Source: Burkholderia pyrrocinia
GTDB taxonomy: Bacteria > Pseudomonadota > Gammaproteobacteria > Burkholderiales > Burkholderiaceae
Assembly (NCBI RefSeq): GCF_022809715.1
Contig: NZ_CP094460.1
Coordinates: forward strand, 310,001 to 374,000
Reading direction: 5' to 3'
DNA: 64,000 bases
The translations under genes were made by a program, and so were the position numbers. Positions within the stretch are counted from its first letter, which is position 1, and the number at the start of each line of letters is the position of its first letter. Shown in pieces: positions 54,071 through 62,943 of this stretch. The notes under the pieces are model-generated. The model saw only the letters and a list, made by a program, of their open reading frames with translations. It was not told the origin of the DNA and searched no databases.

Positions 54071-55107
54071 CGACGAAAGGCACGACGAAAACGCCGCCCG
54101 GTTCCGGCAACGGACGACAGACAGCGGCACCGGCGGCGCCTGCCGCACCGGCCGCCATTGCGCCCGGCCGATTGCTGCGCGTCACGCACGATACCGAATA
54201 CCGGTACGCGGCGCGCGTCGAATCGGCACAGCACCAGGCGCGCCTGCAACCGCTCGCGACGCCGCGCCAACAGGTGCTGTCGTTCTCGCTCGACATCAAC
54301 CCCGCGCCGGAATCGATCTGCACGGAGATCGACGCATTTGGCAACGCGCGCGCATCGTTCGCGCTGAACCAGCCGCACGACGCGCTGCTCGTGCGCAGCC
54401 GCAGCACGGTGCGCGTGACGCCGCCCGTGTGGTCGCTCGGTGCGCGCGGCGAGCCGCCGCCCGCGATCGCGCATCCCGACGGAAAGCACGCGACTGCATG
54501 GGAAGCCGTGCGCGATCGCTTGCGGTTCCGTGCGGGGCAGCCTTACGACGCGGCGAGCGAATTCGTGTTTGCTTCGCCGCACGTCGCGTGCGACGCCGAA
54601 CTCGCCGCGTATGCGGCCGCGAGCTTCACGCCGCAGCGGCCGCTCGTGCAGGCCGCATGGGACCTGATGCGGCGCGTGCACGCCGAGTTTGCGTACACGC
54701 CGAACAGCACCGACATCACGACCTCGGCACTCGATGCGCTGCGATTGCGCAAGGGGGTCTGCCAGGATTTCGCGCACGTGATGATCGGCGCGCTGCGCTC
54801 GCTCGGGCTGGCCGCGCGTTACGTGAGCGGCTATCTGCTCACGCAGCCGCCGCCCGGGCAGCCGCGGCTGATCGGCGCCGACGCGTCGCATGCGTGGGTC
54901 GAGGTGTACGACCCGGCGTGGCCCGAGGACAACGGCTGGCTGCAGCTCGATCCGACCAACGACCGCGCGCCGGGCGACGACTACGTGATGCTGTCGATCG
55001 GCCGCGACTATGCGGACGTGACGCCGCTGCGCGGCGTGATTCGCGGCGGCGGCGCGGATCAGGAGCTGAAGGTCGGCGTGACGGTCGAGCCGCTCGACAC
55101 GCCGTGA
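54064..55107 (+). CDS. Transglutaminase-like peptidase
   Basis: 347 residues. An Ala/Pro-rich N-terminal extension of about 35 residues, then the transglutaminase N-terminal beta domain (RVTHDTEYRYAARVES) and a core with a full triad: Cys233 in KGVCQDFAHVM, His in ASHAWVEVYDP, Asp in WLQLDPTND. Likely cuts or transfers a peptide made by the ATP-grasp enzymes of this operon. Start overlaps the preceding gene; no signal peptide, so the system works in the cytosol unless exported otherwise. Confidence 0.93.
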   Translation: MVTTKGTTKTPPGSGNGRQTAAPAAPAAPAAIAPGRLLRVTHDTEYRYAARVESAQHQARLQPLATPRQQVLSFSLDINPAPESICTEIDAFGNARASFALNQPHDALLVRSRSTVRVTPPVWSLGARGEPPPAIAHPDGKHATAWEAVRDRLRFRAGQPYDAASEFVFASPHVACDAELAAYAAASFTPQRPLVQAAWDLMRRVHAEFAYTPNSTDITTSALDALRLRKGVCQDFAHVMIGALRSLGLAARYVSGYLLTQPPPGQPRLIGADASHAWVEVYDPAWPEDNGWLQLDPTNDRAPGDDYVMLSIGRDYADVTPLRGVIRGGGADQELKVGVTVEPLDTP

Positions 55108-55291
55108 TGTCGCGCGATGCCGCCCGCCCGGGCGATTCGCCGTTTAAGTATTCGTTAATTCTGCACGCCTAGCATGGTCGTGTCGGCGAACGGATCGAGC
55201 CTCGGTCCGGCGCCGGCGGCACGCGCGGGTGCGTCGACGTCACGGCGCCGCACCGTCGCGCCTCGCCATTCCCCAGCAACGGCGACAGATC

Positions 55292-55564
55292 ATGATCAAG
55301 AACTTCGACTACACGCTCGGCAGCGAGACGATTGCGCTTTGCGCGAGCTTCGGCGCGGGGCCGGCGTTGCGCCGCGTGCTCGTGAGCCGCGCGGATTCGA
55401 TGGAGACGCTGGTGGTGCTCGACGCGCGCGGCCTGTCGGGCCTGCTGAAGGTGGCGACCGAAGAACCGGAAGGGCTGCTCGACGACGCGATCCGCAAGGT
55501 CGGCGACGAACAGCTCGTCGAGCGGGCGATCAGCGGCAGGACGATCGTCGAAACCGCGCTTTGA
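55292..55564 (+). CDS. Small protein of unknown function after the transglutaminase operon
   Basis: 90 residues from ATG 55292, about 185 bases after the operon. Mixed alpha/beta composition, mildly acidic (MIKNFDYTLGSETIALCAS ... GLLDDAIRKVGDEQLVERA), no signal peptide and no family I recognise. It is followed by a strong hairpin with T-rich tail, so it is probably the last transcribed gene of this block. Whether it belongs functionally with the ATP-grasp genes is open. Confidence 0.65.
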   Translation: MIKNFDYTLGSETIALCASFGAGPALRRVLVSRADSMETLVVLDARGLSGLLKVATEEPEGLLDDAIRKVGDEQLVERAISGRTIVETAL

Positions 55565-55573
55565 TCGGGCGGC

Positions 55574-55626
55574 GCGGCGCGTGCCGGCACGCATGGCCGC
55601 ACGCGCCGCATTGCGTTTCGTTTTGC
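55574..55626 (+). terminator. Terminator after the small gene
   Basis: Eleven-base perfect stem (GCGGCGCGTGC 55574-55584, GCACGCGCCGC 55599-55609) with a 14-base loop, followed by a T-rich segment (GTTTCGTTTTG). It lies in the convergent gap before pip and may serve both directions. Confidence 0.65.
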
Positions 55627-55636
55627 GTTGCGTCGA

Positions 55637-56794
<1,158 letters not shown>

Positions 56795-56898
56795 TCATTC
56801 CGATATTTTTCATACAAAATCCCGGCGGCATATCGGTGCGCCGAATCGGGGCGCCGGTCTATCTCCTGCTCCTTTACCGTGCCAACGGGAACCAGCCG

Positions 56899-58050
56899 AT
56901 GAACCATCGCGTCACGCAGTTGACCGGGTTGCGCGCCGTCGCGGTGTCGATGGTTGTTATCGGACACGCCGAGCACATGCTGCCGGGCGGCTACACGGGC
57001 TGGTACACGCCGTTGCGGCTGATCGCCGACGGCCGGCTCGGCGTGCTGATCTTCTTCGTCCTCAGCGGTTTCCTGATCACCAACGTGCTGCGCGCCGAGT
57101 TCGCGCGCACGGGCGGCATCGCGCTGACGTCGTTCTACGTGCGCCGCGCGCTGCGGATCTGGCCGGCCTGCTACGTCTATCTCGCGGCGGTCGCGATCGT
57201 GGCCTTCGCCGGCTGGTTCGACGTCGATCGCCGGCAGTGGCTGTATGCCGCGCTGCACCTGTGGAATTACTCGGCGTGGTTCGGGCTGACCGGCGACAAC
57301 GCGCTGCATCCGGATGGCGCGTGGTATCTCGGCCATTTCTGGTCGCTCGCGCTCGAGGAGCAGTTCTACTGGTTCTGGCCGCTGCTGTTCGTGTACGGCG
57401 CCCGCCGCGGCGGCACGCGCTGGCTGGCCGCGCTGATCCTGATCGTGCCGCTGGTGCGCACCGTCACGTATTTCGCTGCGCCGGCGCTGCGCGGGCAACT
57501 CGGGATGATGCTCCACACGGGCGTCGATTCGATCCTGATCGGCTGCTATGCGTCGCTCAACCGCGAACGGCTCGAAGCGTGGATCCGCTCGTGGCGCGGC
57601 GAGACGCAGATCGTGACGGCGATCGTCTTCATCGTGCTGCTCGGCATGCCGCTCGCCGAACATCGGCTCGGCGGCTTCTGGAACGCGACGTACGGCGTGA
57701 CGCTCGAAGCCGCGCTGATCGCGATCGTGATCGTCGTGCTGAATTTCCGCAGCGAGTTCTGGTGCGCGCGCTGGCTGCGCGCGCGGCCCGTCGTGTTCAT
57801 CGGCACGATCTCGTTCAGCCTTTATCTGTGGCAGCAGCCGTTCGCGAATCCGGATCTGCCGGTCGCGCATGCGTTTCCGCTCGGCATCGTGTGGGCGCTG
57901 CTGGCCGCGACGGCTAGTTATTTTCTCGTCGAGAAGCCGTTCCAGCGGTTGAAGGATCGGTATATGGCGCGTGAGGCGCGAGGTGTGCGCGACGACGCAC
58001 TGCGGATGCCGGCGCCGACCGATGCGATCGGGCCGAAGGTGGTGGAGTAG
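56899..58050 (+). CDS. Acyltransferase family 3 membrane protein (OafA-like)
   Basis: 383 residues from ATG 56899 (GGGAA upstream), rather than a GTG at 56836. About ten membrane helices; the N-terminal motif QLTGLRAVAVSMVVIGHAEH carries the conserved His, with RLGVLIFFVLSGFLI, FYVRRALRIWP and FWSLALEEQFY typical of this family. Such proteins O-acetylate or acylate sugars in lipopolysaccharide, capsule or peptidoglycan. The target is unknown. Alone between pip (divergent) and a convergent secreted-protein gene. Confidence 0.93.
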   Translation: MNHRVTQLTGLRAVAVSMVVIGHAEHMLPGGYTGWYTPLRLIADGRLGVLIFFVLSGFLITNVLRAEFARTGGIALTSFYVRRALRIWPACYVYLAAVAIVAFAGWFDVDRRQWLYAALHLWNYSAWFGLTGDNALHPDGAWYLGHFWSLALEEQFYWFWPLLFVYGARRGGTRWLAALILIVPLVRTVTYFAAPALRGQLGMMLHTGVDSILIGCYASLNRERLEAWIRSWRGETQIVTAIVFIVLLGMPLAEHRLGGFWNATYGVTLEAALIAIVIVVLNFRSEFWCARWLRARPVVFIGTISFSLYLWQQPFANPDLPVAHAFPLGIVWALLAATASYFLVEKPFQRLKDRYMAREARGVRDDALRMPAPTDAIGPKVVE

Positions 58051-58096
58051 GCCGACGGCGAGCAAACGGGCAGGGCAGTGCGATGCGATCGCAGCG

Positions 58097-58906
58097 TCAC
58101 TTCATCGCCGAAGGCGGATACCAGAAGGTTCGGAACATGTCGATGCCATACGACTTGCCGTCGTAATGCACGACCGTACGCGCCGTTCGCTTTCCCGTGT
58201 CCGAATATTCGCCGTCCTTGCGCTGCGTCTTCGTGATGCGGGCCGTGATCGACAAGTCCGCGAAGCCGTGGCTCGACGTTTTCTCGACGGCGATCGTCAT
58301 GCGTGCGTCCTCGCTGCGCGCATCGCCGACGCCGGCGCCGCAGGCCGTGCCTTCGCTGCTGACCCAGCCGTAGAGGTTGGTGCCGAACACCGGGCGGATG
58401 CGGTTGCCTTCGCGTACCCACAGCGTCAGTTCTTCGCTGGCAGCGGCATCGGGGCAACTCGGCCCACGCGCGCTGCTCGTGAACACGACACCGAACGCAC
58501 GCACGTCGGGCGACAGCCGGTACGGTGCGGTGTCGATGCGATAGCTGCTTGCGTCGATCTCCGTCGCTGCATCTTCCTGAACCACCGACCGCTCGGCCGC
58601 GACGACCTTGCCGCCCTCGACGAGCGCGACGACCTGCAGCTTGCTGTTTTCGTTCGGGTCCTTGCTTTTAGGCAGCGAATCGAACGCGACGGCCGCGATC
58701 GTCGTGCCCGGTGCGTTCGGCATGACCTTGCACGCCGACGCGACGACGAGCCGGTCAGCGTCGCGCGTGGCGATGCGTGCGCTTGCGATGCCGGCCCAGC
58801 GGGCGATGGTCGTGACGGTATCGTCGCCGCACGTTTGGTTGTCGGCGGCGTGAACGACGGGCGCGGCGGCGAGCGCCAATAAAGGAACGAAGCGACGGAT
58901 TTTCAT
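58097..58906 (-). CDS. Secreted protein of unknown function
   Basis: 269 residues from ATG 58906, chosen because it gives a good signal peptide ([17 protein letters not shown]). Mature part with four or so Cys (TCGDD, ASACKVM, GPSCPDA, GTACGAG) that may form disulfides, and strand-rich segments (LQVVALVEGGKVVAAER). Periplasmic location expected. No family recognised. Confidence 0.75.
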   Translation of the reverse strand: MKIRRFVPLLALAAAPVVHAADNQTCGDDTVTTIARWAGIASARIATRDADRLVVASACKVMPNAPGTTIAAVAFDSLPKSKDPNENSKLQVVALVEGGKVVAAERSVVQEDAATEIDASSYRIDTAPYRLSPDVRAFGVVFTSSARGPSCPDAAASEELTLWVREGNRIRPVFGTNLYGWVSSEGTACGAGVGDARSEDARMTIAVEKTSSHGFADLSITARITKTQRKDGEYSDTGKRTARTVVHYDGKSYGIDMFRTFWYPPSAMK

Positions 58907-59080
58907 GGTCTCGATGGGGAAAGGGGTTCTTCGAAGATTTTCTGAGGGCGCGGGGTAGAGCGTCGGTGTTCGGCCATGAAGCGACATTGAAGGTGACGCC
59001 GGATCCGATGTTCGTAGGTCCGTTCCCTGCGAAAAAGTGGCCGGTACATGAGTCCGCGTAGCCCGAGTTTCCTGCTACTG

Positions 59081-59656
59081 CTATGCCGGCAGAAGACCAG
59101 CAACGCGATAGCTTTCAATTAGCCCGTCATAGAGCGAAATATCCGAGCGACTCCTGGCAATGAGCTGAGCGCCGGCGATGGCTGCGAAGATGGCGCGAGC
59201 ACGTCGCTCGCTATCCTCGGCGCTGACCACGGCCGCGGCGGACAGCACCCGGCTCAGCCACGCAACATTCACGTCGGCAAAGGTCTGGACCTCTTTCGTC
59301 ACCGATTCCGGCAGGTCATCGGATTCCGCGGCCATGAAGCTGCAGAGGCACATGCGATTGCCACTCTCAAGCGCCTTGCGAAACGTATCGGGATAGTGGC
59401 GCAGGCAGTCGATCGGATCCGCGGATTCGGCCAAAAGCGCATCCAGGGTAGCTGCCGAGTTTTCCCAATAACGCCTTGCCACCGCTGCGCCGAGATCGGC
59501 CTTGCTTGCGAAGTGATGGTAGATGCTCGCAGCCTTGATGCCGACATCCTCAGCGAGATCACGATAATTCAAGCCGCTGTAGCCGTGCGCCTGCGCAATC
59601 TTTGTGGCAGCCACCAGGATTCGCTCCCTGGAGTTCAAGCCTGAGTCGTTCTTCAC
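59081..59656 (-). CDS. TetR-family repressor
   Basis: 191 residues. The N-terminal HTH (YSGLNYRDLAEDVGIKAASIYHHF) is typical of the TetR family; the C-terminal ligand domain has several Cys (RMCLCSFMAAES) seen in the AcrR/NemR-like TetR branch. It is divergent from a GST gene, with an 18-base inverted repeat between them, so it most likely represses that gene and itself. The ligand may be an electrophile, inferred from the GST neighbour and the Cys pair. Confidence 0.93.
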   Translation of the reverse strand: MKNDSGLNSRERILVAATKIAQAHGYSGLNYRDLAEDVGIKAASIYHHFASKADLGAAVARRYWENSAATLDALLAESADPIDCLRHYPDTFRKALESGNRMCLCSFMAAESDDLPESVTKEVQTFADVNVAWLSRVLSAAAVVSAEDSERRARAIFAAIAGAQLIARSRSDISLYDGLIESYRVAGLLPA

Positions 59657-59686
59657 TACTACCGCCTCCGCAAACTGGAATGACTG

Positions 59687-59735
59687 TTGACACAGGGGAG
59701 TATAGCCTCTACCGTAAACCTAACGAACGTTAGGT
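59687..59735. promoter_or_regulatory. Divergent promoters and TetR operator
   Basis: Operator candidate ACCTAACG-AA-CGTTAGGT at 59718-59735. For the GST gene, TTGACA (59687-59692) and a weak -10 (TACCGT, 59710-59715) precede it. For the tetR gene, a -10 TATACT lies on the minus strand at 59699-59704, with its weak -35 inside the operator. Binding would shut both promoters. Confidence 0.65.
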
Positions 59736-59802
59736 AGCCGTCGTGGGCAATACGTCCCCATATTGTCCGATTCCATGTAACAGAGTGCACAGCGAGGCAA
59801 GC

Positions 59803-60486
59803 ATGACTTCCAGAACCATTAATTTTGACGTGACCACGCTTCCGATCATGACGATTTACGATTTCCCCGAAGGGCCTTATCCGACACGCGTCCGTATCGC
59901 CCTGGCCGAGAAAAATCTGCAATCGCGCGTCGAGTTCGTGATGGTCGATCTTTACAAGGGGGAGCACAAAAGGCCCGAGTTCATCGCCGAGAAAAACTAC
60001 TCGGGCACGCTGCCGGTCCTCGAACTCGACGACGGAACCTGCATCGCCGAATGCACCGCCATTACCGAATACCTCGATACGCTCGATGGCGCACCCACGC
60101 TGACCGGCAGGACAGCGCTCGAAAAGGGCGTGATCCACATGATGAGCAAGCGCGCCGAGCTGGAGGTGCTCGATGCCATCAGTGTCTATTTCCACCATGC
60201 CACGCCAGGGCTTGGGCCCAACGTCGAGCTCTATCAGAACGCCGAATGGGGGTTTCGTCAGCGCGACAAAGCCCTGAGGGGCATGCGCTACTTCAATGGC
60301 GTTCTGAAAAAGCAGCTGTTTGTCGCCGGGGATGCTTTCTCGATGGCCGACATCACCCTGATTGGCGGCCTGGTCTTTGCGTCGATCGTGAAGCTGCCCG
60401 TGCCTGCAGAATGCGAAGCCCTTCTTGCCTGGTACACGAGAATGCGGGAACGCCCGAGCGTCAAGAACCAGCCGGCGTTCGCCTGA
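59803..60486 (+). CDS. Glutathione S-transferase
   Basis: 227 residues. N-terminal thioredoxin-like GST domain (MTIYDFPEGPYPTRVRIALAEKNL, in part; SGTLPVLELDDGTCIAECTAI with the cis-Pro and the glutathione Glu/Cys region) and a helical C-terminal domain (FVAGDAFSMADITLIGGL with the N-capping box). It conjugates or reduces electrophiles with glutathione in the cytosol. The ATG at 59803 has GAGG upstream; MTIYDF at 59848 is an alternative. Controlled by the divergent TetR repressor. Confidence 0.92.
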   Translation: MTSRTINFDVTTLPIMTIYDFPEGPYPTRVRIALAEKNLQSRVEFVMVDLYKGEHKRPEFIAEKNYSGTLPVLELDDGTCIAECTAITEYLDTLDGAPTLTGRTALEKGVIHMMSKRAELEVLDAISVYFHHATPGLGPNVELYQNAEWGFRQRDKALRGMRYFNGVLKKQLFVAGDAFSMADITLIGGLVFASIVKLPVPAECEALLAWYTRMRERPSVKNQPAFA

Positions 60487-60645
60487 AATCGCAGCCGTGG
60501 CCGACCGTCATCAATGATGGATCTTTGGTTGCAAAGCCAAGGCGACCGGCCTGCTCGACTTCGACGACTGGTCTGCGCAATCGATGCAGGATGGCCGGAC
60601 GACGCCAGCGCTTCATCAAGCCGCAGACCGTGTTGAAAATCCGCG

Positions 60646-60673
60646 AAAAACAAAAAAGGCCCTCACGGGCCTT
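60646..60673 (-). terminator. Intrinsic terminator of the phosphonate operon
   Basis: Seven-base perfect stem (AAGGCCC / GGGCCTT) with the loop TCAC. On the minus strand it is followed by a run of T, 25 bases after the phnW stop. The remaining 160 bases back to the GST gene hold no supported feature. Confidence 0.85.
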
Positions 60674-60697
60674 AGGTCGACGAGAAAAGTCAGCCGC

Positions 60698-61765
60698 TTA
60701 CCGCGTCAACTCGGTAAACCCATCCAGCAACCGATCGACATCAGCCGCTTCGATCGCGCCCATCGTCGAGATCCGGAACAGTTCCTTCGACAGCCCGCCT
60801 TGCCCCGCATAAATCACGAAGCCGCGCGCCTTCAGGCCGTCATGCAGCGTCTCGTACGTGACGCCCTGCGGCAGCCGGTACGCGCGCAGCACGACCGACG
60901 ACGCCCCCTCCGGCAGCACCAGCGGCATCCCGCGCGCGGCCAGCCCGGCCTGCACCCGGTCGGCGAGCGCCTTGTAATGCGCATGGCGCGCACGCCAGCC
61001 GCCGGCTTCGTCGAATTCGCGCAGCGCCTCGACGAGCGCGTAGTACGCGTGCACGGACGGCGTGAACGGCGTGTTGCGCTGGTCCTGCAGTTTCGCGAGA
61101 CGGCCGAGGTCGAGGTAGTACGTGCGGCTCGCCGCCTTCGCGAGCGCGCTGCGGCGCACGATCACGAACGCCGCGCCCGGCACGCCGTGCAGGCACTTGT
61201 TCGCAGTCGCGGCAACCGCGTCGATGTCGCCGCCGGCGAAGTCGATCGCTTCCGCGCCGAAGCTGCTGACGCCGTCGACGAGCAGTTTCACGCCGCGCGA
61301 ACGACATACATCGGCGATCGCGCCGAGGTCGTTCAGGCGGCCCGTCGTCGTTTCGTGATGGATCACCGCGACGTGCGAATAGCCGCCCGCGTCGAGGCGC
61401 GCGGCGATCTGCGCGAGATCGGGCGCCTGCATCCATTCATGCTTCAGCACGTCGTGCGCGATCCCGTACTGCGTCGCGATCTGCGCGATCCGCTCGCCGT
61501 ACACGCCGTTCTCGATCACGAGCAGCTTGCCATCCTGCGGCACGAGCGCCGCGATCATGCTTTCGACGGCGGCCGTGCCGGAACCCGTCATCAACACGGC
61601 CGCCCATTCGGCCGGATCGAGTTCGTAGGCGGCGACGAGGCGCGCGCGCGCTTCGTCCTGCAGATCGAAGAATTCGCTTTCGCGGTGGCACAGGTCGGGT
61701 TGCAGCAGGCTGCGGCGCACGCGTTCGGTGAGCGTTACCGGGCCGGGGTTCAGCAGCAGCATCAA
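60698..61765 (-). CDS. phnW: 2-aminoethylphosphonate-pyruvate transaminase
   Basis: 355 residues, a class V fold-type I PLP enzyme. The N-terminus MLLLNPGPVTLTERVRRSLL and HRESEFFDLQDEAR are typical of PhnW; Lys190 in TANKCLHGVPG binds PLP. It interconverts phosphonoacetaldehyde and 2-aminoethylphosphonate with alanine/pyruvate. In degradation operons it is paired with phnX; here it follows the decarboxylase and PEP mutase genes, so it should run in the synthetic direction. Four-base overlap with the upstream gene. Confidence 0.95.
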   Translation of the reverse strand: MMLLLNPGPVTLTERVRRSLLQPDLCHRESEFFDLQDEARARLVAAYELDPAEWAAVLMTGSGTAAVESMIAALVPQDGKLLVIENGVYGERIAQIATQYGIAHDVLKHEWMQAPDLAQIAARLDAGGYSHVAVIHHETTTGRLNDLGAIADVCRSRGVKLLVDGVSSFGAEAIDFAGGDIDAVAATANKCLHGVPGAAFVIVRRSALAKAASRTYYLDLGRLAKLQDQRNTPFTPSVHAYYALVEALREFDEAGGWRARHAHYKALADRVQAGLAARGMPLVLPEGASSVVLRAYRLPQGVTYETLHDGLKARGFVIYAGQGGLSKELFRISTMGAIEAADVDRLLDGFTELTR

Positions 61766-62943
61766 AGGGCTCCTTCAGCGTGGGCTTCGGCCTGCGCGGC
61801 GCCGATGTGCCGCATCAGACGAGTCTTGACCTCGACCGGCGTGACGGTCGGGCGGGGCAGGCCGTCGGGCACGCCGGTGCGGATCGCGAGACGAACGAAC
61901 TGCACCCCGTCGCCCGGCGCAGCCAGCGTCGCATCGAGCACGTCGAGCGTGTCGCCTTCGACCGCTGACGCGTAGCCGCATGCGGCTGCGACGCCCGCGA
62001 ACGACACATGCTGCGACACGGTCGCCTGGCCGCCCGTCGATTCGTGCGCACCGTTGTCGAGCAGCACGTGCGTGAGGTTGGCCGGGCCGTAGGTGCCGAG
62101 CGTCGCGAACACGCCCATGCGCATCAGCGCCGCGCCGTCGCCGTCGACGGCCACCACGCGCAGGTCGGGGCGCGCGAGCGCGAGGCCGAGCGCGAGCGGC
62201 GTCACGCAGCCCATCGAGCCGACCATGTACAGCTGATTCTCGCGATCGTCGATCGCGTAGAGTTCGCGGCCGCAGAAGCCGGTCGATGCGAGCACGACGG
62301 TCGAGTCGACCGGCGTGTGCGCGATCACGCGCTGCAGCGCGTCGTGACGGGTCGGCCATGTGTCGGCCGACGCGGCATGCGACGACGCTTGCGCGGCGAC
62401 ATGCGCGCGCGGCTTCGCCGCCGGGTTCGCCTTCAGTTCATACGGCGCGACGCTGCCTTTCTGCATCACGAGCGCGTACGGGCGGCCCGTCGCGTCCATG
62501 TGCGCGATCGCGCGGTCGAGCGCCGGGCCGACCTGTTCGGGGTCGGTCGGGAACGTCTCCCACGGGATCTCCATCGTGTCGAGCATCGCGGGCGTGATCG
62601 GGCCCATCAGCGCGTGCTGCGGCTCGTCGGCGACGCCAGGCTGGCCGCGCCACGTGACGATCAGCAGTTGCGGCAGGCGGAACGTCCAGGTCAGCGACGT
62701 CAGCGGGCTCACCGCGTTGCCGAGCCCCGAGTTCTGCATCATCGCGATCCCGCGCTTGCCGCCGAGCGTCGCGCCCGCGATCAGCGCGACCGCGTCGCCT
62801 TCGTTCGCGGCCGACACGTAGTGCAGCGTCGGGTCCTGCAGCACGTAATTGATGAACGGCGTCAGGTACGAGCAGGGCACGCCCGCGTACCAGTCGAAAC
62901 CGCGTTCGCGCGCGGCCTCGACGAACTGGGCCGCTTCGATCAT
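61762..62943 (-). CDS. aepY: Phosphonopyruvate decarboxylase
   Basis: 393 residues, thiamine-diphosphate enzyme. The N-terminal domain has FDWYAGVPCSYLTPFIN and ANEGDAVALIAGA with the catalytic Glu, and the C-terminal domain has the cofactor motif VDGDGAALMRMG ... LLDNGAHESTGG. It makes phosphonoacetaldehyde from phosphonopyruvate, pulling the unfavourable PEP mutase step forward. ATG 62943 overlaps the stop of the upstream mutase gene, so the two are coupled. Confidence 0.95.
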   Translation of the reverse strand: MIEAAQFVEAARERGFDWYAGVPCSYLTPFINYVLQDPTLHYVSAANEGDAVALIAGATLGGKRGIAMMQNSGLGNAVSPLTSLTWTFRLPQLLIVTWRGQPGVADEPQHALMGPITPAMLDTMEIPWETFPTDPEQVGPALDRAIAHMDATGRPYALVMQKGSVAPYELKANPAAKPRAHVAAQASSHAASADTWPTRHDALQRVIAHTPVDSTVVLASTGFCGRELYAIDDRENQLYMVGSMGCVTPLALGLALARPDLRVVAVDGDGAALMRMGVFATLGTYGPANLTHVLLDNGAHESTGGQATVSQHVSFAGVAAACGYASAVEGDTLDVLDATLAAPGDGVQFVRLAIRTGVPDGLPRPTVTPVEVKTRLMRHIGAAQAEAHAEGAL

